DNA from: Mycosarcoma maydis
Taxonomy: Eukaryota > Basidiomycota > Ustilaginomycetes > Ustilaginales
DNA length: 64,000 nt
Reading direction: 5' to 3'
NCBI RefSeq assembly: GCF_000328475.2
Contig: NC_026479.1
Span: forward strand, 1,612,001 to 1,676,000
In this document: positions 1 to 9,669 of the stretch, one piece after another
How the letters are laid out: every line of letters begins with the position of its first letter
How positions within the stretch are numbered: position 1 is the stretch's first letter
Made by a program: the position numbers and the translations under genes
Notes under the pieces: generated by a model
What the model was told of the DNA's origin: nothing
Databases searched by the model: none
What the model saw: only the letters and a program-made list of their open reading frames with translations

Positions 1-1
1 T

Positions 2-211
2 GCAGCACATGCCATGCTCCAAGATGATGTCGACCAAGCAGACAGATACGACGACGAGATGCAAGAGTATGGTACACCCGAACAGCCTGTACATCAAGAG
101 CAGTGGCAGCGTGCAACAGACGCAGCCGACGCACCCGCACCCGCACCGCCACAAGATACGACACCGGATCGCGAGCAACTGCGCACACTCCGAGGCGCAC
201 GATTTGCGTAA
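2..211 (+). CDS. 3' end of a truncated protein gene
   Basis: The reading frame is open from base 2 and stops at 209-211, so it is the C-terminal 69 residues of a protein whose start lies outside the window. An ATG at 14 is present, but the frame is already open before it. The fragment is acidic, then rich in Gln, Ala and Pro, and ends in a short basic tail (LRTLRGARFA). No domain is recognisable. It faces the SNF4 gene tail to tail with about 185 bp between stops. It could be a chance frame, but composition and the compact convergent spacing favour a real gene end. Confidence 0.5.
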   Translation, partial: AAHAMLQDDVDQADRYDDEMQEYGTPEQPVHQEQWQRATDAADAPAPAPPQDTTPDREQLRTLRGARFA

Positions 212-301
212 ATGCTCGCACCGTCTCGATCGGACCATGATGCCCTTGTACTTCAGTCGCACGCACTCCTGAAACCACACACAGATGTGAGCACGCTTCT
301 G

Positions 302-326
302 AATTCGTGATTCGTGATTCGTGAAT
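302..326. repeat. Short array of the 7-bp motif ATTCGTG
   Basis: Three tandem copies of the heptamer (GATTCGTG series) lie between two convergent stop codons. This is one of many intergenic occurrences of the same motif in the window. Confidence 0.85.
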
Positions 327-395
327 GCGACCAAGCGTGGACTGTACGTGCCACGGGCGAGGCTGATGACAGGAAGAAGCAGAGACGCGAGCGCG

Positions 396-2351
396 TCATT
401 GTGGGGGGAGATGCAACGCTTCGTGTTCGGGGATGGTCTGTGGAGCATCGGGGCCAGTAGAGGCGGACGCGAGGTGAGCCGTACCGTTGGCCTGGTGTTG
501 ATCGTCATGCTGACTACTTGGTGTGGAGCTGGCGATACTCGTGGCTCTACTAACACCGACGCCGGTGCCGATTCCGCCGACTGAGTCGTCCAGCTTGTGT
601 TCGCCAATCACGTAGCGTAGAATATCGCTCAAGCATACGATGCCGACCAGCGTGCCTCTAGTTCTGCGGACCGGATCGCCCTTTTCCAACCTGAGCTCGA
701 ACGGCGTCTTGAGATTATCGCAGAATGCCTGCGTATCTTTCTTGTCACGCAGCCGTTGGTGCTCGACTAAATCGTCGACGTAGCTGTCCAATTCATCCAG
801 CGCAGTCGTTTGGTCCGATGTCTCGCTCTTCAACGCCACAGCTTCGGGTTCCAGCACCAGCAGCCGGTGGACGCGTCGCTTGCGCAGCAGTGCAAAGATC
901 GACGCCAGCGAGTCGTCGGGAGAGCACGTCCACACGCCTGAAAAGTCTGGAGCTCTCCGTTCCAGCGCTTGCCGAATCGTGAGATCCAACGACGTATATG
1001 CTCCTGTACGTACCAGTGTAATCACATCCACCGTCTCGTACATATCCACCACGTTGCCTTCTTCGTCCAGGATCGGCACCGCCGATATCCCTCGTTCCGA
1101 AAACATGTGCACTACGTCAAACACCGTTGTGTCCAACGTAGCCGTTGCGATCGGTGCAAACGCGTTTCCCGCCGAACTACCGTCCGCCTCTATACCACCA
1201 CCATTCCAAGCCGAGCACGAAGCGCTGCTCGCGTCCACGTGCCGTCGTGCGCCCTCGTCCGATGCGCCGAGATCGTTGAGTTCGCTCATGTTTAAACTCT
1301 GACCGTTGTCCGTCTTGAGCACGCCCGGTTCGCTCGCATCTGAGCCGCGATGTGATGTAGTACCCGACGCTGCCGCCCTGGAAGCGCGATAGCTCTGACA
1401 GTACGTGCCAATGTTGAGCTGTCGCAAGCTCCTCCACAGCGCCGACGTCTCCCTGCAGTTCATGGCGATGAACTTGAGCACTCGGTACTGCGTCAACACG
1501 GACACCACCGTCTCCATGCCCGTCTGCTCGTCGTAGTCGAGCAGCGGTAGTCGACGTGCATGTGTCTTGATCAGCAGCTGACACGCATCGAACAGCGGTC
1601 GAAGCGGATGCACCGAGAGCAACGGAGGAGGCGGCACGTTGAGTGCCTGCTCTATATCGCGCAACCTTTCGAGTCGGAACTTTTCCACATCTTTGGCAGC
1701 CGAGTCATAGCTCGAGTGGCGGTAGTAGTATTGGATCAGATGGATGATATCGTTGACCGTGAGCATGCCTGCGAATCCGGAAAGCTGGTGCGCTTTGTGC
1801 GAGAGCTTCTTCTTGGCCCCGACGACAGCATCTGCCGTGACGCGTGTGGTTGGACTAATTTTGCCATCGTCATGTGCTGCCTCTGTGTCATTGGTGGACT
1901 GCGTTCGTTCTTGTTCTTGTTCTTGTTCTTGCGTTTGCATTTGCGTTTGTGATTGCGATTCTGATTCGGGTTGATTTGGAGAGTTGCCGAGCAATTCATG
2001 CGGCGTCGACTGCCACAGAGGAGCAGACACGACACCAGCCTGCCACATGACATCGAGTGCAGGTTTGACGACGAGTTTCGTGTCGAGGACGATCAGACGG
2101 AAACTGACGGGTAGCACATCGTAACTGCTACGGCCACGAAGAAAGTCGCGAATCGAGCGCAAAGCGAGCGCATGTCTGTCCTTTGGTCTTGCATTTCTGT
2201 CGCGCTCTCGATGAGTTCGAGCAGTGGGCGCGTTGAGCGACGAGCTGGCATGCGACGTGGACGCGCCAGGGATATCGACGCCGGCACCACCGATGCTTGC
2301 ACCACCGGCAGTAGAGCCCGCAGAGACGGCTCTAGATCGCGACACGTTCAT
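396..2351 (-). CDS. SNF4: AMPK/SNF1 gamma subunit (SNF4-like, four CBS domains)
   Basis: This is the nucleotide-sensing gamma subunit of the SNF1/AMPK complex, acting in the cytosol and nucleus on glucose and energy signalling. The ATG at 2351 (MNVSRSR) gives 651 residues; an in-frame TTG 27 bases upstream is not a eukaryotic start. CBS1 begins near residue 86 and is split by a Gln/Glu-rich insertion of about 65 residues, then resumes with GMLTVNDIIHLI. CBS2 (about 245-316) contains RRLPLLDYDEQTG and the typical NIGTY ending. An insertion of roughly 80 Ser/Ala-rich residues separates it from CBS3 (about 400-446, SAVPILDEEGNVVDMY). CBS4 (from about 470, VHRLLVLE ... LVGIVCLSDILRYVIG) also has an inner insertion of about 60 residues. 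Yeast Snf4 is about 320 residues, so length doubles through low-complexity inserts. The core order identifies the family securely. Confidence 0.93.
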   Translation of the reverse strand: MNVSRSRAVSAGSTAGGASIGGAGVDIPGASTSHASSSLNAPTARTHRERDRNARPKDRHALALRSIRDFLRGRSSYDVLPVSFRLIVLDTKLVVKPALDVMWQAGVVSAPLWQSTPHELLGNSPNQPESESQSQTQMQTQEQEQEQERTQSTNDTEAAHDDGKISPTTRVTADAVVGAKKKLSHKAHQLSGFAGMLTVNDIIHLIQYYYRHSSYDSAAKDVEKFRLERLRDIEQALNVPPPPLLSVHPLRPLFDACQLLIKTHARRLPLLDYDEQTGMETVVSVLTQYRVLKFIAMNCRETSALWRSLRQLNIGTYCQSYRASRAAASGTTSHRGSDASEPGVLKTDNGQSLNMSELNDLGASDEGARRHVDASSASCSAWNGGGIEADGSSAGNAFAPIATATLDTTVFDVVHMFSERGISAVPILDEEGNVVDMYETVDVITLVRTGAYTSLDLTIRQALERRAPDFSGVWTCSPDDSLASIFALLRKRRVHRLLVLEPEAVALKSETSDQTTALDELDSYVDDLVEHQRLRDKKDTQAFCDNLKTPFELRLEKGDPVRRTRGTLVGIVCLSDILRYVIGEHKLDDSVGGIGTGVGVSRATSIASSTPSSQHDDQHQANGTAHLASASTGPDAPQTIPEHEALHLPPQ

Positions 2352-3759
2352 AGTGAAGATTGAGCGGCGGCTCGGCAATTGGACGAGTCAAGGAGAGGAT
2401 GCTCCAACCAATGGCATACGCCAAGTTGCGACGCTGGCTGACAAACGATAGTCAACGGCGTTATCAAGATGCTATGCGATGGAGAGTGTCGTCGATATGA
2501 ATGCAGATCGGCCTAACGCTTGAATAGATATGCTGCGGGACAAAACAAGCCGAAAGAAGCCTGCGTAGTGAACACCGGGGGAGGAAGGACTTGGCCTCAG
2601 TCTTTGCCGAGTAGATGGCAGCGAGGCGTGAATGTTGGAGCGCGAGCAGATCCAAATGGGTATCGATGAGTGAGATGCCGAAGCGTGCGAGCAGGATGCG
2701 GTCTTAGGATTTGTGATTGTTGCGTGACAAGGATGAGTGTTGGTCAAGTCACAAGTGTTATCGCATGGTTAATCGTCGTTGCATACAGTTGAGTCAGATG
2801 TCAGCGCTAAGTTAGAAGCAGCTTCACGCTTGTCCCGTGCGTGCGCACTCGAGCTGGCTGAGCTGTGTCACCTTTTTTGTTTTTGGTTTTCTTACTCTCT
2901 CACGACTCTGCATGAGTCGTGAGTGCGGAGAAAAACCATCGTGAATCACGAAATCGTAAATCGATTCACGAGATTCGTGATGATTCGTGATTTTCGTGTT
3001 TGATGCATTTTCAATGTAAGACCGTAACCTACAACATGTCAGCGCGCGCTTCGTGCTATCCTCCATCTCGTGCTAAAGTTACCGTGTAACAGTCCCAATC
3101 ACGAATTCGTGGTTGCACTGCATTACGTAAACTATTCGTGAACGAGTTCAACACGGCGGTTTCGGTGTCGAGCATGTGACAGCCGGAATGCGCCCACGTG
3201 AACTTTGGCCAAAGCGCAATGAGGTCACACGTCGCATCATTACAGTACTTGCTTTAGGTTCCCATGTACTGTAAATTCACAATTGTGTATGGAGACCATT
3301 TCTATCAAACTGGCCATTCCTCGCCGTTTGGCAGAGTGTATCCCTTTCGCAGCTGAGGTTAAGACCGTGCTGCTCTATCTCGGTCTGGTGCTGTCAGCGG
3401 CGTTCATTGGGCATACCAAACCTCGTACACAGCGAATCTCGACACTCGCATCGTGTTTGCCCCGCTCTCACCGCTAGTGCATTTTTCTCTGAGCTACAAT
3501 CGTAAATCGTGAATCTCACTCCTGTCATGAAAACGATGAGATGGTCTGGCCTCGGCTGGCTGGGATCCAATCGGATCGAATCGAGTTTCATTCAAGCTTC
3601 GTACCAAAACGGTCAACAGACACACAAACTGCCGAGCAGGCGAGCACATGTACATGTTGGATCGACTGCAAAAGTGCTTGTCCTCCTTGACAGCGTCGCG
3701 TGCCAGTTACCTCACCCGATTACGCCCTGAAGCATGGACCACAGGTCGTGTGGCAAGAG

Positions 3760-3796
<37 letters not shown>

Positions 3797-3937
3797 CTCT
3801 TTCAGTCGACGTCCCATGTTCAAGATAACAGCCACTCTCGGAGAGCATAGTGAAGAGTTTTGCTGGGAACGTCGTTTTTTCGTTGATAACCACCAACTCC
3901 ACCCTCCACCGACTTGATCTCGCACACATCGACATTC
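2352..3937. other. Spacer between SNF4 and the 3938 gene
   Basis: No convincing gene is seen. It holds the SNF4 promoter side, degenerate 7-bp repeats in both orientations at about 2938-3000 and 3098-3142 (CACGAATTCGTG palindrome-like), and the GGCTCT array at 3759-3800. Small frames here have no recognisable domain. Confidence 0.6.
3759..3800. repeat. (GGCTCT)7 microsatellite
   Basis: Seven perfect copies of the hexamer GGCTCT lie about 140 bp upstream of the ATG at 3938, probably in the promoter or leader. Confidence 0.95.
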
Positions 3938-4720
3938 ATGACCAACACAATCACCGACGCGGCTTCGTCGGCGTACGAGTCCATCAGCGGCTCGGCCCAA
4001 CGCGTACTGCCCGTAGCTTCCACGCTAATCTCTGAAGCGACAGGATTAGCCGCACTCACCGAGGACTACTCGGCCTCTCCTTTCCCACCTGCACAACCAT
4101 CATCCTCTTGCGCCTCATCCTCGAAAGAGGTCACTACGTCCACGAATTCCGACCAATCCTCGCTCCCAGCGCGATACGACTTGACCGAAGAGCAAGAACG
4201 AGGACCGTCTCAACCCGATCGCACGTCTCAACCACAAACGTCGATCGGTACCGAATCTGGCATCCCCACAACCGGTGGAGCTGCCACCACTGTTTCCCCC
4301 GATGACGACGTAAAGGCTGCGATTAGCAACGAGAAGCGTGCTTCCAACGCAGCAGTAGGCGTCGACTATTCCGATCAGCCTTGTCCTACTGCCGATGCTC
4401 GCAGGCCAAACCCGTCAAGCGAGCCGGCAGAGGGTAAGACACAGTTCAGTAGCAGCGACGAGCAGATGAAGGGTTCGAGCGATCACAGCAGTAGCGCAAC
4501 TAGCGGTGGTGGTGACAGTGCCAACAGGTGCGATTCGACAAAGGCTACGTCGTCGGCGACAGGCTCGGATGAACAGCGTTCCACAGCTGGCTCGTCCAAG
4601 TCAAGTCTTACAAACAAGCTAAGGGGTTCAGCTAAGGTGGTGGCCGGTAAGATCACCAGGGACCAAGAGAAAGTCGAACAGGGAAAGATGCTCAAAGCTG
4701 GAGGAGCTCAAGACGCGTAG
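3938..4720 (+). CDS. Low-complexity protein with weak CsbD-like C-terminus
   Basis: The first ATG in this open frame is at 3938 (MTNTITDAASSAYES), giving 260 residues; the frame opens further upstream only through TTG. Residues 1-60 include an amphipathic stretch; 60-215 are Ser/Thr/Gln/Gly-rich and probably disordered. The last 35 residues (GSAKVVAGKITRDQEKVEQG region) resemble the CsbD-like stress-protein repeat seen in many small fungal proteins, with the pattern G-x2-K-x2-G-K ... G-K. That similarity is judged by eye and is weak. No signal peptide or membrane segment is visible. The gene stands alone between two large spacers. Function is not assigned. Confidence 0.65.
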   Translation: MTNTITDAASSAYESISGSAQRVLPVASTLISEATGLAALTEDYSASPFPPAQPSSSCASSSKEVTTSTNSDQSSLPARYDLTEEQERGPSQPDRTSQPQTSIGTESGIPTTGGAATTVSPDDDVKAAISNEKRASNAAVGVDYSDQPCPTADARRPNPSSEPAEGKTQFSSSDEQMKGSSDHSSSATSGGGDSANRCDSTKATSSATGSDEQRSTAGSSKSSLTNKLRGSAKVVAGKITRDQEKVEQGKMLKAGGAQDA

Positions 4721-6726
4721 CAACGCTCATCGCTTTCTCTGCCAGTCAAACTTGAAAGGCTACGCTGTGATACACTAGTCGTATGTTGTTGTTTATCGAA
4801 AAAGGTACCGTTCGAATCGACGGATCCATGTATGATTTTCGACTGGAACGACTGGGTCGCACGTACAATCACGATAGCACCGTTCTCGATTCGCATCCAG
4901 CCATGTCAATTTGCATGGGCTGGACGCCACCTGCGATCGTCTGAGTCGAGGCGTGCTTGTGTGTGTCGATTTGGCCTAGCGGAGCGTCTTTTCGTCGAGA
5001 TTCGGTATGTCGCCGCTGAAACCGTTCTGACAATCAAGCACTGCGGTGTTGGCAATCACAAATGTCTGGTTCAACGCCGTGTCGTTTCTGGAACAAGTGA
5101 CATACTTTGGTCGGCATGCACGATGAGCGTGTTCAACGTTGGACATTCTACGATGCTTGACGTAGCCAACTAGTCTTGTTCAACAGCGTCTTGGAGTTAC
5201 CTGCAACAAAGATTGCAGCCAACAGCAATACGACCAGCATACTGCGCCAGCATTCGCCTGCTGAGTCGAAGTCTGGCGTCTTCAAGTCGGCGATATTGGC
5301 TTTCTTGTCGTGTGGCGAGTCATGGTTGATGTACAGAACGGCTGCGGCTTTGAAAGGCTTGTGCTTCGACCGCCGCTTGGCGTGAAAGACACTCTTTATC
5401 CTCTTGCGTGCCAGAACGCTCGTATGGCCATTCAGCTGTCACGACATAGCCTTTTTCAAATGCAGTCTTTTCATTGCTTGGCTCGATCAGAGCAATCAGG
5501 TCTGCCTCTCTTCCTAGGAAGCTTGCTGGTGAGCAAGAATTTTACTCCGTCAATGTCTGCAGTGCGTGGCTGTTCGGCAGCCATGTCCGTCTCCTGGCTT
5601 GAGTCTGTTTCGAAAACTAGATACAACTGGTGGTCCACTGATCCAGTGTCGGCCAACGCTTCGTGCTTGGTACTTGCTTAAATCGTGGATAGGCACGCCA
5701 CGAGCCATGAGCACGGAGCGAGCTCTTCGATTGTCGCTCTTTGGATGCATTGCGTTCTGTATGATTGACTTGCATCTACCGCACGCCTGACTCTAATTTA
5801 GAGCGCTTAGCTTGTTGAAACGAACCCCAATACTGACTGGTCATTCGGCCTCTATGATGCGCTCACTCGATCGGGAGAACTGGCGATGCTCTGCTTGCGC
5901 CTGCTTAACCGGATGCAGCAACTCAAAGTCGTTGGACAAGTCAGCCTCATTCATGCCGGAAGAAATGAGCGCTACTAGCCTCACAACAAGCCGCGTGTTA
6001 TGGGCTGGACGCGCGAGGTCGGGGAAAGCAACCACACCTCTCGTACGGTTTTGCTTTACGATAGATCCTTGAGCGGCCAGTGGTCAGCGACACTGAAGTG
6101 GACACGATCTGCTCATCGACGATGACGAATCAGATGCTCTTTGTTTTGTTTTCCCCTGCGATCGCGCTCGGGTCGATCTTGATACTATCCTGTCCAGTCG
6201 AACCGCCCGGCGCACGCGCTGGGCAGTTGGCGCCAAAGCTTGCGGAAGTTGGCATCGATCAGCGCTGCAAGCCCAAGTTCGTCGCGCAGCTATCGGTCTA
6301 CCTGGTGGCAGCGACCACGTCCGCATCGGTCACTGTGACAAAACTCGCCTGGACGCTTGATTCACGACCAAGGCTTTTCGGCTTGTCGACAGGCTATCTC
6401 TACTTGCAATCCAGCAGCATCTGTTTCGTATCACCCGCATCTCCAGATGAAGCCGCAAAACAAGAGCTGCTTGCGGGCCAAGACATGGATCGCACCAAAT
6501 CCTACTTTCGGCTCACCATTCAGTGGAAATCGGACCATTCAGATGCACAGCTCCAGAACATCGTCACAAGCTCGTCGTCGCAAGTGCGCCGAGACACCCA
6601 GATAGAGTCGTGCACCAACATGCGTTGCACAGTACCCACAGCGCAGCATGTAAGGATTTCAAACACTGTACAGCTGATCAAGCGCATTACGGATCGTGGA
6701 TTCTGTCATCCTGAAGAGTGGCATGG
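4721..6726. other. 2-kb spacer with a possible gene relic
   Basis: No intact gene was found between the 3938 gene and the ELYS-like gene. The reverse strand at about 5148-5690 carries consecutive protein-like segments in shifted frames (listed separately). A forward frame reaching 6940 overlaps the tail of the ELYS-like gene and starts only at GTG, so it was not accepted. Confidence 0.5.
5148..5690 (-). pseudogene. Possible degenerate gene (frameshifted remnant)
   Basis: Read on the reverse strand, three adjoining segments look protein-like but lie in different frames. The first, about 5690-5496, includes KLPRKRGRP. The second, about 5494-5410, includes AFEKGYVVTAEWPYER. The third, about 5430-5148, has a basic part (VFHAKRRSKHK), then a hydrophobic stretch (MLVVLLLAAIFVAG) like a single membrane segment, and a TAG stop at 5150-5148. 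Frame changes between segments have no obvious splice sites, so a decayed gene is more likely than a spliced one. No family is recognised. A chance alignment of open stretches cannot be excluded. Confidence 0.25.
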
Positions 6727-9669
6727 TCACTCGAGACCGCCGGGCATCTTGGATCCTTTTTTAGAGCCACGCGCTGCTCTCCTTTTCGCTGGAGATGCAG
6801 CGTCTTCCGCGTCACCACCCAATCTGCTCGAGCGCCTTACGCCTTCCTTTTGCGGTGCAGCTGTTTTCCTCGTCCGCCTCTTTGTCGAACCCTTGGCGCC
6901 CATCACATCGTTCCCATCACCCACTTCGCTTATTGTGTAGATCGTACTACCGCCTTCGTTCGCCTGGCTTCCACTGATACTCTCCAACTCTGCCGTTGCT
7001 GCACGTGTGCGTCTTGCGATCGGAGCTGAATCGTCCAGCGTGCCGACATCTGCGCGTGAATGCTGTTCCAGATTGGACAGCGTCAGCGGTTTACGGTTGG
7101 CCGAGCTAGTCGAGCGTGTCATCCGTTTTCCACCTTCACGAGCGAGTGATACTTCGGAACGGCTCTTGGTCAACCTTGCTCGAGAAGTGTCATCTTGGCT
7201 GTTGAGGTGTACGCCTGTACGCGAACGCGTCAATTTGCCGGTCGGTGTGGCAGCGGTGACTGTCTTGCGTGTACGTCGCTTCGTAGGCGGTTCGGCCGAG
7301 GTGAAAGCGTGCATCTCGCTCTCGTCTGCCAAAGCAGCATCCTCTTGCGCCTCGTTCCATCCGCGTCGACCGGGCACGAGACGTCCAATGCTCACATCCC
7401 CACCAGATGCCCTGCTTGCCTTAGCATGCTTTCCAGCCTGAACAAACGTGTCATCGCCCGCATCGTCCTGTGTCTCGCGATCCGCCTCTTCTAGATCGCT
7501 TTCGTCCGAAACAGTGCTCGGCTCTTCTCGTGCGAGACGGCTTTTCTTGCCATGCTGCGAAACGAGTCCGATAGCACCACGAAGCTTGCTTGGCCCCAAA
7601 GCACTGCCGTTGAGCGACGGAGAGCTGCCGATCGAGCTAGAAGCGCCAGCGGCAAACGGAGACGTGCTGGCGGGACGGAAGGCGCGCGGACTAGACTGGT
7701 AGGGGGAACGAGAGCCAGACGCCACCGAAGCGCGTTGACCTGCCACTGCAGCGCGGCTGAGCTTCGGCAGACCCGAAAAGGGGCTGCTGGATGTGAGTGT
7801 GGGATGATTCCNNNNNNNNNNNNNNNNNNNNNNNNNNNNNNNNNNNNNNNNNNNNNNNNNNNNNNNNNNNNNNNNNNNNNNNNNNNNNNNNNNNNNNNNN
7901 NNNNNNNNNNNGATTCTGAGTGTGGGATGATTCCTCCATGGCGACTGAGGCTGTGCTGGTTGGTTGGGTGAAGCCGCCTCTGCAGAACGCTTGACAGCGT
8001 CGACGGGCTTGGACACGAGAACGGCAGACTCATCAACATCTTGCGAAGCTTCGTCCATGGGCTCGTCGGCGAGATCGGAGCCGGCAGAAGCGCGAGTCTG
8101 GCCGCTGAGCGCGTTCTTGGCAAGAAATCCGAGCATGGCAGCAGGGTGTTGTGCGGGCGAGCCGCGTCGGCCAGGCGTGGCGTTGGGAGAAGTGGTGTTT
8201 GAAAGAGTTCCGCTCAATACGGACGCCATGGTGGGCGTGTTGGGTGCCGATGGCGAGGCGGATGCACGCACAACGGCCGACAAGATGGCTGCCTGCGTCG
8301 AGCGAGTATGTGTGTTGGAGCGCCGCGCCGCAGGTGATGCACTGAGTGGTACGGGTACCAGATAGGAGCGGTCGGCAGAGTCGTTGATGGCGGTTGTCTC
8401 GCCAGTGACACCATTGGCCGCTCCGTTGATGGCGGTCTCCTGTTTGGCCTCCACCTCTGCTCCACCACTGATCTCGACCGACTCCTCGATACGTAGAAGC
8501 TCCTTCTGTACTTCCGGTAGGATCTCTCTGGCTCCAGCAATCATCCGCTTTCTTTGCTCCATCATCTTGGTTCGCTGCTGTGCATCTTTGGCGGTCGAGT
8601 GGCCCTGACTGACGTCGGGACCGAGTCTGCGGTCGAGGCCGACGGCATCCATGTACCTTCCCTGGCTGATGTATCGAACGATGAGAACGTCGGCGGCAAC
8701 GTAGCTCCATGTTGCGGTCATGGCAGCTGGAGGAGAGAGTACAAAGCTCTCTAGTGTCACCTCCTCCTCGGGGTCGAGGCTGCAAGCTAGAAGATTCTGG
8801 ATGGCAGCTGGACGCGGAGGAGCAAAGCAGTGCTCAAGGACCTTGAAAATGAGCGTGGCTCGGACCGAGACGCGTTGCTGTTCATCGTCTTGAATGATGC
8901 AAGTGAGCGCACGAATCTCCGAGAACGCACGAGCGGGACCGGACACGAAGCAGAGAGCTTGAATCTGCATCTCGATCTCTTTGAGGAAGCCTTCCGAGCC
9001 AGGTGGCGAAGAGGTTGTCTGGTTCGAAGTGCGCAGGAAGCGAAGCAGAAGCTTGGCGCGGGTCGCGTCGGATCGATGCTCGGAAGCCGAAGGGAGGAAA
9101 AGAGTGCGCATGATCTTGGGCACAAAGTCGGCGACCGCAAGCAGCGGAATGGCCTGTTCGTACTTGTCGTTGTCAAGGAGCCAGTATCCCTGCATAGCAT
9201 CGGTGAACTGAGGCAGCACAACATAGGTATCGGCAAAGCGCTCTGCAGCCAAAGTTGCGTTGGTCAAAGACGGAGCTGCTTGCTGATCGAGGCTGATCTG
9301 TTCCAAGTATGCATCCAGATCGAGCAAGAGGTAGTACACGAGCGAAAGCTGCTTGAGGTAGTCAAGCGAATTGGCAGCAAAGATGGCCGTGAGTAGTGTT
9401 GAGAGTTGCTGCGTTGAGCGAGGAGGATAGAGCGCAGTGTCGATAGAGGCAAATGCTAGCAGTTCGTCAAAGAAGAGAGATTCACCAAAGACGATGGATC
9501 TACGCTGCTCTGTGAAATCGAGGCGTTCAGAGGACCAGATGGCTTCGACAGGCGCTAATGAGGTGAAGATGGGTAGGATGTCGGCGGCGAGTGCAGCGGC
9601 CTCTTGGTCGAGGTGGTCGAGGTGGTCGATGGCCGACGTCGCGCCTGTTTCTTGTAGCGACAGCGACAT
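6727..9669 (-). CDS. ELYS/MEL-28-like nuclear pore assembly protein (gap inside)
   Basis: The ATG at 9669 starts a frame of 980 codons, of which about 34 fall in a run of 100 N. The N-terminal 330 residues are Leu-rich and helical (for example SLDYLKQLSLVYYLLLDLD, a DNDKYEQAIPLL motif, and a following helical-repeat pattern), matching the ELYS-like domain that in fungi is carried by small nucleoporins of the Nup107-160 (Y) complex. The C-terminal half is disordered, with Ser/Pro-rich stretches and strongly basic patches (KRRTRK occurs twice) that may bind DNA or act as nuclear localisation signals. The true length is unknown because of the gap at 7812-7911. It is divergent from the RPD3 gene across 826 bp. 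The family call rests on the N-terminal helical pattern and overall design. Confidence 0.75.
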   Translation of the reverse strand: MSLSLQETGATSAIDHLDHLDQEAAALAADILPIFTSLAPVEAIWSSERLDFTEQRRSIVFGESLFFDELLAFASIDTALYPPRSTQQLSTLLTAIFAANSLDYLKQLSLVYYLLLDLDAYLEQISLDQQAAPSLTNATLAAERFADTYVVLPQFTDAMQGYWLLDNDKYEQAIPLLAVADFVPKIMRTLFLPSASEHRSDATRAKLLLRFLRTSNQTTSSPPGSEGFLKEIEMQIQALCFVSGPARAFSEIRALTCIIQDDEQQRVSVRATLIFKVLEHCFAPPRPAAIQNLLACSLDPEEEVTLESFVLSPPAAMTATWSYVAADVLIVRYISQGRYMDAVGLDRRLGPDVSQGHSTAKDAQQRTKMMEQRKRMIAGAREILPEVQKELLRIEESVEISGGAEVEAKQETAINGAANGVTGETTAINDSADRSYLVPVPLSASPAARRSNTHTRSTQAAILSAVVRASASPSAPNTPTMASVLSGTLSNTTSPNATPGRRGSPAQHPAAMLGFLAKNALSGQTRASAGSDLADEPMDEASQDVDESAVLVSKPVDAVKRSAEAASPNQPAQPQSPWRNHPTLRIXXXXXXXXXXXXXXXXXXXXXXXXXXXXXXXXXXNHPTLTSSSPFSGLPKLSRAAVAGQRASVASGSRSPYQSSPRAFRPASTSPFAAGASSSIGSSPSLNGSALGPSKLRGAIGLVSQHGKKSRLAREEPSTVSDESDLEEADRETQDDAGDDTFVQAGKHAKASRASGGDVSIGRLVPGRRGWNEAQEDAALADESEMHAFTSAEPPTKRRTRKTVTAATPTGKLTRSRTGVHLNSQDDTSRARLTKSRSEVSLAREGGKRMTRSTSSANRKPLTLSNLEQHSRADVGTLDDSAPIARRTRAATAELESISGSQANEGGSTIYTISEVGDGNDVMGAKGSTKRRTRKTAAPQKEGVRRSSRLGGDAEDAASPAKRRAARGSKKGSKMPGGLE
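7812..7911. other. Assembly gap (100 N) within the ELYS-like coding region
   Basis: Exactly 100 N, a conventional placeholder, so the real size is unknown. The same 18-base sequence borders it on both sides (7794-7811 and 7917-7934), suggesting an unresolved tandem repeat. Confidence 0.98.

Noticed and set aside
4832..5173. 113-codon plus-strand frame
   Set aside because: It has no recognisable content and its end overlaps the reverse-strand relic, which reads more like protein.
6080..6940. 286-codon plus-strand frame
   Set aside because: It begins at GTG, runs into the antisense of the ELYS-like C-terminus, and shows no domain.
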